The notes under the pieces were generated by a model. The model saw only the letters and a program-made list of their open reading frames with translations. It ran no database searches and was not told the origin of the DNA. This document shows positions 33,301 through 37,788 of a stretch of 64,000 bases of DNA, one piece after another. Both the position numbers and the translations under genes were made by a program. Where the stretch lies: contig JAXRKP010000328.1 of NCBI GenBank assembly GCA_037039925.1, forward strand, positions 253,501 through 317,500, read 5' to 3'. The number at the start of each line of letters is the position of its first letter. Position 1 is the stretch's first letter. This DNA is from Doris montereyensis (lineage: Eukaryota; Mollusca; Gastropoda; Nudibranchia; Dorididae).

Positions 33301-35593
33301 CTTCTCATTATATCAATATTTGGCCAGCCCATCTCCATTTGCTCTTTTTTAAATCTTTCTCAGCTGGGGGCTGCTTGGTCCTTTCATGATTTTTGCATAC
33401 CCTCCAAACCCTAGCTGTGAATATGACTGTATTAATTTATTATTAATGTTTGTATGGCGTTTTCATTTTTGCGCGTGAAGCAATAACCATGTAGGACGAA
33501 TAAGAAATAGCCTTCTAAATAATAAAATCAACAGTCTTTTATAACTAATTAAAAAAAAAAATTTTTGTTTCTTTTTTCTTACAATGGCAGGTGGACAAGA
33601 AAGAGAGCTAGAGCCAAAACAGCCAGGATTCAAATCATCCCATCGACATCCTCGAAAGCCCAGTCAACTGAGTCGTTTTGAAGAAACCAAGTCCACGGTT
33701 GTCACTCGTGTGCCCAACAAAAGCGTGGAGGATCTGTATTGTCTGGACCCCCTCCTTGAAAGGCCCAGTAATGGGACAAAGCCTCCAGGTTTCCAAGTCT
33801 CCAACTTTGGCTGCTCACAGCTCTCCACCCGTCACCAGGACAATGGCTGATCCAAAAAACTCACAATTGGATATGATGGCAGACTTTTTATCCTTCGGTG
33901 TCAAAGATGGTACTGGTCCTTCTACTACTGATGACAGTACAGGCTCAAAATCTACAGGTCTCTTTGGCTCTATGTTTGGAGCCATCAAGGATTTGTCCGT
34001 CTCAAACATCCATTCCAGTGAAAACGACAAAACAAAGGATTTCCTCAGTAAAGATCTGGCCTCCATTTTCTCAGGATGGGACTTGGAGGATAACGAAGAC
34101 GGAGTCAGAAGCTGGAACTTCATCCCCTCACTTCAGTCGTTTCAACAATTTGTCATCTGGTTATTCTCCAAAACTATCAAACATCAGGGACAGCCCATCC
34201 TTGACATCCTCAGGGAAAGGGAATTCTGGGAAAAGCTCTGCTGGAAAATCGCTGGTGAAGGCTGATAGAAGCGGGATGAAATCTGGCCTTTTGTCTTCTG
34301 AAGAGACTCGAGAAGACACTGTGCGCCTAAGCAGAGAAAGTGAGTGTTCTGTGAAGAATGTCCCTCATCGGCCATTACTGTCGGATGGAGATTTTAGTTT
34401 TAAGGACGGGGCCAGTGCAAGTGATAGCCTAGAAGCGTCGGCCAGAGACAAAGGGGATGGCAGCAAGGTGAATAAAGATGGAGAAGTTTCATTGTTGAAA
34501 ATGGCGGAAAATTTGTTGCAAATGACGGCAGATGTACATTCAAGGATGAAGGCTGTTGAGAAAGGAATTCGTGATCTAGAAACCAGATCAAAGATCAAAT
34601 CATCCATAAGTGGCTATCAGTATGAAAAATCCTCAACTTTGGACGGTGAAGGAGAAGAAGGCTCTCTCAGGCTTGAGGGTAGAAAAGAGGAAGACGGTTT
34701 TGTGCAGACCTGGAGGATGTTGAACAGTGGTTTGATGTTTCAGAGGCAGTCTTACCAAATTCCGACATTGGAGATGTCAGTTTGAAAAGTCACCAGGGAA
34801 ATAAGAATCTGATTGACTCCAAATTGTCTGCAGTGACCTTGAAATATAATAGCAGTCTGAATGTAGACTCAGCTGCTAGAGACCAACAAGATGAAACATC
34901 CTGCGATGCAGTTTGTGAATCTGTGATACATTTGAATATAGATGAAGATGACAGTAGGGCTGATACCTTGTCTTCCAGTAGTCATTTAACTAGGTCATGG
35001 CTGTCAGAGCTAGAAGGCGCTGCCGGAAGAATTCCCCAGCCGTCTGCCTTGGCTTATAAATACATGAGCCCCTCTAGATCGGATAGCGTTCAGGAGGTGG
35101 CTCTGGGTGATCAAGTGCGTTTGAATGACAATCTCTGCTCTTTACCATCTGCTGCTTCAAGTGAGAATGAAAAAATCGGAGAGAAAAGCCTGCCAAGCGT
35201 ATCTCAAGATAAAGGGGCTTCCTTGTCTCTTCCTCTCCAAGCAACATTGCCGTCAGAGGGCTTACCACTTCGATTACCTTCTTCCTTGAGTGAGACACCT
35301 TCCCCTTATTCTTCCAGCTGTCCTCCAGAGAAGACGTCATCTCATAATAGTCACCAGGCTGTCAGTGTAGGAGGGGATTTTGGTGATGCCTGTTCAAGCA
35401 ATGCCACGGGCAACCGGACAACATATCACCGACAACGGGCGACTTCGTTGTTGACGAGAAGGAGGGCAGAGATTCAATCGGCTCTGCAAATCAAGAAAAG
35501 AAAATGGATGAAGCTGCTGGAGAGGGTGAAGAGGCTGAAAGAACCTCCTTAGTAAGAGAGCTTGACAAATTTTGGGATTCCGTGTATGTATGA
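239..35593 (+). CDS. ANKIB1: ANKIB1-like RBR E3 ubiquitin ligase (3' part of gene, 15 exons, N-terminus outside window)
   Basis: Spliced coding region joined from 239-327, 3714-3858, 4586-4752, 14439-14527, 16730-16860, 19559-19693, 20531-20617, 23077-23146, 23595-23737, 24712-24928, 26951-27129, 27901-28023, 29252-29363, 32729-32889 and 33591-35593. The product is a RING1-IBR-RING2 ligase: RING1 binds the E2~ubiquitin and a RING2 cysteine accepts ubiquitin before transfer to substrate. The order of motifs ([63 protein letters not shown]) matches vertebrate ANKIB1 closely as I remember it. All introns are GT-AG and exon phases agree. The ankyrin repeats that start ANKIB1 must lie upstream of base 1. 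About six single-base frame breaks occur in exons 10, 11 and 15; with them the coding sum is 3849 nt (about 1282 residues plus stop). The C-terminal tail is longer than I recall for vertebrates. Ariadne-1/2 homologues are less likely because of the UIM tail. Confidence 0.93.
328..1315. other. Intron 1, unique part
   Basis: AT-rich intron sequence. A short motif (AAAAGGACGAATATCG) occurs near 751 and 982. I see no coding region, RNA gene or transposon boundary here. Confidence 0.6.
1316..2307 (+). mobile_element. LINE copy A: 5' end and endonuclease part only
   Basis: Starts CCGGGCAGTGGACA, like copies at 4951 and 16686 (minus strand). A ~300-bp leader is followed by an AP-endonuclease-like region broken by stops and frameshifts: [38 protein letters not shown]. 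It stops at 2307 inside the endonuclease (near DYIIVS), where the 50-bp tandem array begins. It is a non-functional fragment. The family looks like the RTE/CR1-type endonuclease-RT elements often annotated as craniofacial development protein 2-like. Confidence 0.88.
2308..3713 (+). repeat. ANKIB1: 50-bp tandem array ending at the exon 2 acceptor
   Basis: About 28 copies of a 50-bp unit whose core is TAGGTACCTGAATGTGTCAG, a CTTTGCCTCAT block and TTTCCATATATCTGCCT. The left half (to about 2990) carries CTACCATAG, the right half CTGCCTTAG; a few copies are truncated. Each unit has a pyrimidine-rich stretch followed by TAG|GTACCT, so each looks like the acceptor of exon 2. The real acceptor at 3712-3713 is the final copy and the first 12 exonic bases belong to the repeat consensus. 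Confidence 0.95.
3714..3858 (+). CDS. ANKIB1: ANKIB1 exon: end of RING1
   Basis: Starts after TATCTGCCTTAG, which is itself the last copy of a 50-bp tandem array. It encodes [21 protein letters not shown] and continues to RRYLQFDIK, matching the ANKIB1 RING1 end (TCPAYDC holds the last zinc ligands). Donor AAG|GTTGGC. The first 12 bases (GTACCTCAATGT) differ by one base from the repeat consensus. Confidence 0.95.
3859..4585. other. Intron 2
   Basis: Pyrimidine-rich runs at 3935-3990 and ordinary AT-rich sequence. I see no repeat boundary or coding region. Confidence 0.6.
4586..4752 (+). CDS. ANKIB1: ANKIB1 exon: IBR domain, first part
   Basis: Acceptor CTCTCTGAAG and donor TG|GTGAGA. It encodes [20 protein letters not shown], a variable linker, then [10 protein letters not shown], the usual IBR zinc-ligand spacing. 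The final Trp codon is split over the next intron (TG|G). It is in phase 0 with exon 2 and phase 2 with exon 4. Confidence 0.96.
4951..8121 (+). mobile_element. LINE copy B: nearly full-length endonuclease/reverse transcriptase retroelement, degenerate
   Basis: Starts CCCGGGCAGTGGACAGGTAA at 4951, with a ~330-bp leader containing two copies of a ~70-bp subrepeat. The endonuclease spans about 5351-6030: [32 protein letters not shown], then SDHHLV. The reverse transcriptase spans about 6240-7540: [37 protein letters not shown], and the catalytic FVDD box at 7340-7351. The C-terminal region has [11 protein letters not shown] and ends NPYTER with stop 8119-8121. Stops and frameshifts split it into at least eight pieces, so it is dead. 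It sits in intron 3 and its 3' end continues into a 46-bp tandem array. Confidence 0.93.
8101..11037 (+). repeat. 46-bp tandem array grown from the LINE 3' end
   Basis: Roughly 60 copies of a 46-bp unit: AATCCATACACCAAAAGGTA, then GAATGGGAACTGATAAAGAA and AGAAAG. The first unit, 8101-8146, encodes the last six codons and stop of the LINE reading frame (NPYTER), so the unit is the element's terminal coding bases plus about 25 bp of 3' UTR. Variants include CTGATA/CAGATA, AACCC/AATCC and CAGC/CACC. Copies near 10500-10700 are rearranged. Because 46 is not a multiple of 3 and the minus strand lacks stops, all minus frames stay open with a 46-residue period; these are not genes. Confidence 0.95.
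11038..11706. other. Intron 3 between array and TIR element
   Basis: AT-rich sequence with a G8 run at 11396-11403. No gene or repeat boundary recognised. Confidence 0.55.
11707..13147. mobile_element. DNA transposon with terminal inverted repeats, class unknown
   Basis: The left end begins CTAGAGTGAAGTCGCCGGCA and continues CTCGCACAC. The reverse complement of the right end reads CTAGAGTCAGGCGCCAGTGC then TCGCATAC, an imperfect ~28-bp inverted repeat. Both ends are flanked by CAA (11704-11706 and 13148-13150), a possible 3-bp target duplication. The interior (1441 bp in all) is richer in CG and CGCAC motifs than the surrounding intron and has no transposase I recognise, so it is probably non-autonomous. 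Confidence 0.55.
13151..14438. other. Intron 3, distal part
   Basis: AT-rich sequence with a C-run at about 13846-13859. Nothing coding or repetitive is supported. It ends in a long T-tract leading to the exon 4 acceptor. Confidence 0.55.
14439..14527 (+). CDS. ANKIB1: ANKIB1 exon: end of IBR
   Basis: Acceptor TTTTTTTTCAG and donor ACTT|GTACGT. It encodes [18 protein letters not shown] then [11 protein letters not shown], equivalent to the ECLGEAHEPCDC stretch of ANKIB1. The G at 14439 completes the Trp codon from the previous exon across a 9.7-kb intron. Confidence 0.95.
15323..15960 (+). pseudogene. Broken BED-zinc-finger / hAT-transposase N-terminal fragment
   Basis: An ATG at 15323 gives MDRFLKK, then the frame breaks in an A9 run and continues as [15 protein letters not shown]. 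Family-like blocks follow: [69 protein letters not shown] and CGRTKTTAI. These resemble the N-terminal region of hAT-derived proteins as I remember them. A 51-bp direct duplication (about 15591-15690) and several frameshifts disrupt it. The catalytic domain is absent. Confidence 0.72.
15590..15691 (+). repeat. 51-bp perfect tandem duplication
   Basis: The block GTGAAAACTGCAAACCATGC ... CAGTCTATCCAG occurs twice in direct succession inside the hAT-derived reading frame and shifts the local context. The copies look identical over about 49 bp, so the duplication is recent. Confidence 0.9.
16001..16686 (-). mobile_element. LINE copy C: 5' end and endonuclease part, minus strand
   Basis: Read on the minus strand it begins CCCGGGCAGTTGACAGGTAA at 16686. 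It has one copy of the leader subrepeat (copies A and B have two), then endonuclease blocks [31 protein letters not shown] and [11 protein letters not shown]. It ends after GAAACATCA at about 16001, so its 3' part is missing. The coding frame is cleaner than in copies A and B, suggesting a younger copy. Confidence 0.88.
16730..16860 (+). CDS. ANKIB1: ANKIB1 exon: RING2 / Rcat with catalytic Cys
   Basis: Acceptor TTACCACAG and donor AGCAAG|GTGAGG. It encodes [19 protein letters not shown] then [13 protein letters not shown]. The Cys of GCNHM (codon 16837-16839) is the position that forms the ubiquitin thioester in Ariadne-type RBR ligases, so the enzyme is predicted to be catalytically competent. 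The donor is immediately followed by a 1.75-kb tandem array that repeats the junction. Confidence 0.97.
16861..18613 (+). repeat. ANKIB1: 32-34-bp tandem array starting at the exon 5 donor
   Basis: About 52 copies of GTGAGAAGAGAAACCTATTG / GTTGTTAGCAAG. The array begins at the first intronic base. The end of each unit (TAGCAAG) repeats the last seven bases of exon 5, so nearly every unit recreates the donor AGCAAG|GTGAG. Left units carry AACCTATTGGTTG, right units AATCTATTGTTTG with CAAAGTGAGG. The final copies (18230-18613) are nearly identical, indicating recent expansion or homogenisation. Confidence 0.95.
18751..18946 (+). repeat. Dispersed ~140-bp repeat, copy 1, with internal expansion
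   Basis: Has the family landmarks: TAGGTCCTACT at the left, ATTCACCATGAGATCACC, and GGTAAATTTCAATGAAA at the right. A 24-25-bp internal segment (TTTCATTTCACTCTATTACA) is repeated four times at about 18774-18870. Confidence 0.75.
19186..19345 (-). mobile_element. 3' end of another LINE with pentamer tail
   Basis: On the minus strand 19345 to 19218 encodes [10 protein letters not shown] in one frame and, in the frame that looks real, [20 protein letters not shown]. That is like the terminal DR..W..L...LC..W segment of many endonuclease-RT elements. A (TCAAG)n tail at 19186-19217 follows. Interpreted as a 5'-truncated retrotransposon. Confidence 0.55.
19559..19693 (+). CDS. ANKIB1: ANKIB1 exon: end of RING2
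   Basis: Acceptor TTTTGTCTAG and donor GAG|GTGCGT. Exactly 45 codons encode [14 protein letters not shown] through [10 protein letters not shown] to QLMTE. This supplies the remaining RING2 zinc ligands and the start of the Ariadne-like helical region. Confidence 0.97.
19694..20530. other. Intron 6
   Basis: AT-rich intron. No repeat or gene is supported. A 71-codon open stretch at 20245-20460 has no recognisable similarity. Confidence 0.55.
20531..20617 (+). CDS. ANKIB1: ANKIB1 exon: Ariadne-like helix
   Basis: Acceptor TTCTGTAG and donor AAG|GTTGGT. Its 29 codons include [20 protein letters not shown], matching the conserved [10 protein letters not shown] segment of ANKIB1 and Ariadne proteins. 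It is phase 0 at both ends. Confidence 0.96.
20670..20840 (+). mobile_element. Degenerate tRNA-related SINE, tentative
   Basis: GAGGCGTTGTGGCGAAACCG, then ATTGATTCAAAAACC, resembles decayed A and B boxes. GCAAAGGTACTTCACTCTG and GGGAATGAGTTATC resemble the central domain of the clearer SINE at 26600. Old copy; class assignment is uncertain. Confidence 0.35.
21326..21915 (+). repeat. ANKIB1: 35-bp tandem array of intron-like units
   Basis: About 15 copies of GTGAGTCTTATTTCTTTCCT / TTTGTGACTCTATAG in intron 7. Each unit starts with a consensus donor (GTGAGT), has a strong pyrimidine tract and ends TATAG, so each is a miniature donor-tract-acceptor cassette. No exon abuts it. Confidence 0.92.
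21916..22825. other. Intron 7, distal part
   Basis: AT-rich to about 22500, then a segment of higher GC with CGTCTCGTGAG and CACCGGCTCGCC. It could be a decayed mobile element, but I find no convincing inverted or direct terminal repeats. Confidence 0.45.
22827..22952 (+). repeat. Dispersed ~140-bp repeat, copy 2
   Basis: Landmarks TAGGTCCTACTGCC, GATTCACCTCAAGATCACCG and ATAAATTTCAATGCAACAAA. Same orientation as the gene; lies 125 bp before the exon 8 acceptor. Confidence 0.75.
23077..23146 (+). CDS. ANKIB1: ANKIB1 exon: Ariadne-like helix
   Basis: Acceptor CCCTGTTCCAG and donor AATG|GTAAGT. It encodes [20 protein letters not shown] then TDN, with a phase-1 end completed by the next exon. 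The acceptor's pyrimidine tract sits just after a copy of the ~140-bp dispersed repeat. Confidence 0.93.
23233..23442 (+). repeat. Dispersed ~140-bp repeat, copy 3
   Basis: Starts GGCGGTTGGTGGGCTCTGCT; contains TTCACCTTGAGATCACTGCA and ends with AAACAAACAAAG. Extra pyrimidine-rich sequence lengthens it. Confidence 0.72.
23595..23737 (+). CDS. ANKIB1: ANKIB1 exon with triplicated 3' end and donor
   Basis: Acceptor TTGTTAATCAG. It encodes [20 protein letters not shown] then [20 protein letters not shown] and FMQ, matching the ANKIB1 segment ending in ...ELMQ. The canonical end is at 23737 (CAG|GTGCCA). The last 33 exonic bases plus 39 intronic bases are repeated, giving equivalent donors at 23738, 23810 and 23882. 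Intermediate sequence is open in frame, so use of a later donor would add 24 or 48 residues. The shortest form best fits the family. Confidence 0.93.
23705..23881 (+). repeat. ANKIB1: 72-bp in-frame repeat of an exon-intron junction
   Basis: Exon 9's last 33 bases (GGCTACAAAAAGATTGTTTT ... TATGCAG) and the first 39 intron bases recur with an exact 72-bp period, so junctions fall at 23737|23738, 23809|23810 and 23881|23882. The period is 24 codons and has no stop, so each later donor stays in frame. The third copy has one substitution (FEF to FKF). Confidence 0.95.
23882..24215 (+). repeat. Decayed continuation of the 72-bp array
   Basis: A GA-rich stretch repeating GATTTTCTGGGAAGA-like blocks at irregular 30-40-bp spacing. 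The blocks resemble the intronic half of the 72-bp unit (GATTTTGTGGGAAGACATG), so this looks like an older, degenerate part of the same expansion. Confidence 0.6.
24712..24928 (+). CDS. ANKIB1: ANKIB1 exon: end of Ariadne-like region, one frame break
   Basis: Acceptor TTTGGTTTGCAG and donor GAT|GTGAGT. It encodes [20 protein letters not shown] then [19 protein letters not shown], the conserved YLRTPR...QQKRQEF part of ANKIB1. Read literally the frame meets TGA at 24925-24927. The exon is 217 nt; one base fewer in the GGGG run at 24914-24917 gives 72 whole codons ending QW-EAVD, in phase with the next exon. A sequencing or assembly indel is the simplest reading; a real polymorphism or a truncated isoform is possible. 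Confidence 0.85.
24929..25798. other. Intron 10, proximal part
   Basis: AT-rich, with a ~23-bp direct repeat near 25100-25150 (GTAGGTATTTATGGCGTTAA / GTAGGGTATTTATGGCGTTA). No gene is supported. Confidence 0.55.
25801..25895 (-). mobile_element. tRNA-derived SINE head, minus strand
   Basis: On the minus strand it carries an A box TAGCTCAGTTGG (25874-25885) and a B box GGTTCAATCCT (25811-25821), spaced too widely (~50 bp) for a functional tRNA. It is read as a tRNA-derived SINE or tRNA pseudogene. It forms one arm of an inverted pair with 25907-25954. Confidence 0.65.
25907..25954 (+). repeat. Inverted partner of the tRNA-like element
   Basis: GCGATGGGTGCTGATGCAGA ... GGTTCGATCCTCATGGTGGC matches the minus-strand sequence of 25801-25852 at about 90%. 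It contains the B box only. The transcript of this locus could fold into a ~48-bp stem with a ~54-base loop. Confidence 0.8.
26601..26790 (+). mobile_element. tRNA-related SINE, plus strand
   Basis: GTAGTTGAGTGGTTAAGC is an A-box-like head and GTTAGGTTGAATCCTTG a B-box-like sequence. A central domain follows: TTCCTTGGGAAAGGCACTTC and CCCAGGTGCGAATGGGTAC, of the kind conserved among invertebrate and vertebrate SINE superfamilies. The exact superfamily is not assigned. Confidence 0.6.
26951..27129 (+). CDS. ANKIB1: ANKIB1 exon: UIM plus acidic stretch, one frame break
   Basis: Acceptor TTGCTTTCAG and donor ATAG|GTAGGC. The start encodes [13 protein letters not shown], an excellent ubiquitin-interacting motif (L-x2-A-I-x2-S-x2-E). 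The end encodes an acidic [14 protein letters not shown] stretch in a different frame. The two are separated by an apparent one-base insertion near the GG at 27056-27057. Removing it gives 178 nt, phase 0 to phase 1, which fits both neighbours. An alternative acceptor at TTATTAG|GAG would drop the UIM and has a poor pyrimidine tract. Confidence 0.82.
27635..27750 (+). repeat. Dispersed ~120-bp repeat, copy in intron 11
   Basis: GCAGCCCTATTCGATGATCT and CACAGACTTACGTGTTTAG recur at 46401-46520 with about 85% identity. Unknown family. Confidence 0.75.
27901..28023 (+). CDS. ANKIB1: ANKIB1 exon: small Cys motif
   Basis: Acceptor GATTTTCTCTCAG and donor AACA|GTAGGT. Phases agree with both neighbours. 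It encodes [19 protein letters not shown] then [20 protein letters not shown]. The C-x4-C ... C-x3-C arrangement could be a small zinc-binding motif; that is inference from spacing only. Confidence 0.82.
28150..28286 (+). repeat. Dispersed ~140-bp repeat, copy 4
   Basis: GGCGGTTGGTGGGCGATGCT, GGTAGGTCCTATTTTTTTCC, TTCACCCTGAGATCACCGCA and GGTAAATTTCAATGAAACAA: one of the best-preserved copies. Confidence 0.8.
28287..29118. other. Intron 12, middle part
   Basis: AT-rich. A 73-codon minus-strand stretch (28327-28548) with Lys/Arg-rich sequence has no similarity I can name and no terminal repeats around it. Confidence 0.5.
29119..29232 (+). repeat. Dispersed ~140-bp repeat, copy 5 (5' part missing)
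   Basis: Retains CTACTTCTTTCCTCTCC, TTCACCCTGAGATCACTGCA and GGGGTATATTTCAAAGAAAC. It ends 20 bp before the exon 13 acceptor. Confidence 0.75.
29252..29363 (+). CDS. ANKIB1: ANKIB1 exon: second UIM-like helix
   Basis: Acceptor CCATCCGCAG at 29251 rather than the later CACACAG, because only the former keeps phase. It encodes [20 protein letters not shown] then [15 protein letters not shown]. The L-x2-A-L-x2-S core resembles a UIM. Donor CCGCA|GTACGT. The exon lies directly after a dispersed-repeat copy that supplies its pyrimidine-rich upstream sequence. Confidence 0.85.
29488..29612 (+). repeat. Dispersed ~140-bp repeat, copy 6
   Basis: GGTGGCTGGCGGGTATGTCC, TTCACCCTGAGATTACCACA and GGGTAAATTTTCAATGAACT; lies in intron 13. 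Confidence 0.75.
29909..30637 (+). mobile_element. piggyBac-type element, internally deleted
   Basis: Flanked by TTAA on both sides (29905-29908 and 30638-30641), the hallmark target duplication of piggyBac. The left end is CCCAATTCTGCCTAACGTGC and the right end in reverse complement is CCCAATCCTGCCTAACTCGC; piggyBac termini characteristically start CCC. At 729 bp it is far shorter than an autonomous element. It holds an ATG at 30262 followed by an acidic reading frame to 30477 ([19 protein letters not shown]), like the acidic N-terminus of piggyBac transposases, but no catalytic domain. Confidence 0.82.
30642..32728. other. Intron 13, distal part
   Basis: Contains a G14 run at about 30850-30863 and a G9 run at about 31219. 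Four copies of a 17-bp unit (TCATGTGTATTTTGGTC) lie at about 32563-32632. A 152-codon open stretch at 31860-32318 has a hydrophobic segment near its start but no family resemblance; I do not call it a gene. Confidence 0.5.
32729..32889 (+). CDS. ANKIB1: ANKIB1 exon: basic linker
   Basis: Acceptor TTTGCTCTAAAG and donor AAAG|GTAAAT. One base completes the Gln codon of the previous exon. It encodes a basic Ser/Lys/Arg-rich stretch, then [20 protein letters not shown]. There is no domain match I recognise. Phase and coding quality support it. Confidence 0.82.
33076..33212 (+). repeat. Dispersed ~140-bp repeat, copy 7
   Basis: GGTGGGTGGTTGGCTAGTGC, GTGGGTCCTACTTCTATCC, CACCGAGATCACTGCATATG and TGAATTGCAATGAAACAAAG; lies in intron 14. 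Confidence 0.75.
33591..35593 (+). CDS. ANKIB1: ANKIB1 last exon: long Ser-rich C-terminus with four frame breaks
   Basis: Acceptor ACAATGGCAG; stop TGA at 35591-35593. Coding-like protein moves through frames in the order 2, 0, 1, 0, 2, so the net shift is zero and 2001 nt after the first two bases end on the stop. Breaks lie near 33788 (GG), near 34101 (GG), at 34698-34701 (TTTT) and at 35408-35410 (GGG). Recognisable blocks include [30 protein letters not shown] and the acidic end [20 protein letters not shown]. The tail is Ser-rich and probably disordered. Homopolymer-adjacent breaks suggest sequence error; pseudogene decay limited to the tail is the alternative. Confidence 0.78.
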
Positions 35594-36193
35594 ACGTTTC
35601 GACCTATGAATAATCGATGAACTCCCCAAACTTATATATTTTGTATAAGTCATATGTATATATACAATATGATATGAAAGCTATTTTTGCATTGGATAAA
35701 TGTCACACGTATATACTGATTCCCTTGTCCCTATTATTCTGTGATGTCAGTCAGATGTCATGGGGTTGTGTCATGCTTGTATAACTTATTATTGCTCAGC
35801 TTGATCATACCGGCATCAATAGTGTCCCAAGTATTCAATTTTCACATCCAGTGGCCTAGATGGATATGCTACAGTTGGGTTCAAAGTCGTACCTTTACAT
35901 TAGATCGATGTCTTTCACCCCATGTTCCTACTGTAAGTAATGTCCATTTTGGTGTTTGTTCTATAAAAGAAACACAAAACAACCCCAACCCTATTTTAAA
36001 GCAGGGGCTCAGAATGTGGTCTAAACTTTTATTTTCTGCTGAAAGATTTTTTTATATTTTCATTCTTTTAGAATCTCTACCTGCATGTAAATATGTATTG
36101 TTTGCGTGTAATTCATTGACAAGAGCAGAAATTATATTATAATGTAAATACTCTTGATATGCCTTGCTTGATATGGCATTTCGTAAAAAATTG
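35594..36193 (+). other. ANKIB1: Proximal 3' UTR / 3' flank of ANKIB1
   Basis: AT-rich sequence after the stop. No close AATAAA is evident. Candidates further on are AATAAA within a dispersed-repeat copy near 37361 and AATAAA at 39148-39153, so the 3' end of the transcript cannot be fixed. Confidence 0.45.
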
Positions 36194-36195
36194 TA

Positions 36196-36373
36196 CAGTA
36201 CAGCCTGTATTCCCCAAACACGTGTTCGGCGAAAACACGGAAACCCCGAATTCATGAAAAAATCCCAACCAAGATTCGTCTTTGAACACCTATGATATTC
36301 CCCCGAAACCTTTATTCCATAAACCAATGTTCTGGTCCCAAGGAGTTTGGGGAATATGGGCTGAGCTGTACTG
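36196..36373. mobile_element. 178-bp MITE with TA target duplication
   Basis: The left end CAGTACAGCCTGTATTCCCC and the right end in reverse complement CAGTACAGCTCAGCCCATAT then TCCCCAAAC form an imperfect ~27-bp inverted repeat. TA lies on each side (36194-36195 and 36374-36375), as for Tc1/mariner-type non-autonomous elements. Confidence 0.75.
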
Positions 36374-36375
36374 TA

Positions 36376-37328
36376 CTTTGATTTACTTCCATTTTTTGGG
36401 TTGTAATTGGTCACAAGAAAGAGAAAAATAGGTACCAGTACCGCAAGAAAAAGAAATCGTATCTTTGTACAGGTGGGGACAAAAATCTTCCGGGAAACCT
36501 ACAACCTCTAATACATTTCTGCTGTATCATCATACCATGAGTCCTTTATTGAGATATTTTGTCATGAATACTGCAAAAGAAATATAAACTGCATAGCATT
36601 CATCAAATTCAGTATCTTTTACCAAAAAATGCTAAACTTACTTATTTTGCGATTGCTGGGCATGTCATGAAGTTAGCTTGTGAAGCCAGTTTTCTTGTGT
36701 CCATCGCTATTCTATTATCATGGTTTATTATCTGATTTATAAAGTTGAACACATTACGTTTCAGACAAAACTGATTTTTTTCGCCATGCTTGTTGTAATG
36801 TAAGTGAGCGTGCTGAAAATGAGAGCACAGGAGCAGCAATGATGAACTCTTTCAATTTCCCTTGTAATAACACGACTTTACCCAAACAAAAACAAAGCCG
36901 CTTGCTAACATTAAACTGAAAATTTCAAGTTTGCTTCAAATCGAAAACAAAAAGAATCATGCCTTGTTTGTCATCACGTTTCTGGGATTGTTATTGATCA
37001 ACTTCTGTCTTTTGCCTTGTTCAAGAATTCACCGAGGGAAGAAAGAGATCAGACACTTTTTTCAGTAGCGGTAGTGTGCTCTGACAACATTGTTCAAGAT
37101 GTGAATGTGAGGTCTGTCCCAGGAATTTCAAGCATTGGTTGTATGACGCTATATTTCTGTTCCTTTCTCCTGTAGTCACAACTATTTGTGTGTGTCTGTG
37201 TCTGTGTCTGTCTGTGTGTGTGTAACTGTTTTCAGGTAACATAAAAATCAGTTCAGTTATACAGTTACTTTTTTTCTTCTATAAGTAGGCTATGTGCCAT
37301 GGTATCTGCAAGACATCAACTTGTTGTT
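36376..37328. other. 3' flank, no gene seen
   Basis: AT-rich with a GT-rich microsatellite at about 37188-37222. No coding region is supported. Confidence 0.5.
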
Positions 37329-37376
37329 GATCACCGCATATGGATAAGTGGGTAAATTTCAATAAACAAGCAAACT
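37329..37376 (+). repeat. Dispersed ~140-bp repeat, copy 8 (3' end only)
   Basis: GATCACCGCATATGGATAAG and TGGGTAAATTTCAATAAACA. It supplies an AATAAA motif. Confidence 0.6.
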
Positions 37377-37788
37377 TGCTGTTGATCACATTTTGGTTTA
37401 ATTTAATTTTTTAGTGGTCATATTGTTCTTTTGCATAGTGAATTGGTTTCTTTTACCGTTGCTTAGATAAGTTGGTAAAATCTGTAAGTGCTTTGATATT
37501 AACCATATTGGTTACGTGGTACTTCAAAATTTGTCAATGAAATGTATGGTGTTAAGTATTATGATAACTGTTCAAAACTGTATGCTAAAGAGAAGTGAAG
37601 GTTAAATCCAAAGATATATCAATGTTGTAATAACAAATGAGAGACCCCCTCCTCCTCCCCCTCCCGATGTCTCAACTGGGCTGACCTTTGTTGATGTCCT
37701 TGAACAAAAGCATGTGACCTGAAAATGTACAATTTTCTTTTCACAACCCACTGCTGGCCTTTAACTTTTAGGAAGCTCTGGACAATGC

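Noticed and set aside
36052..36414. 120-codon minus-strand frame
   Set aside because: Mostly covers the 178-bp MITE and its inverted ends.
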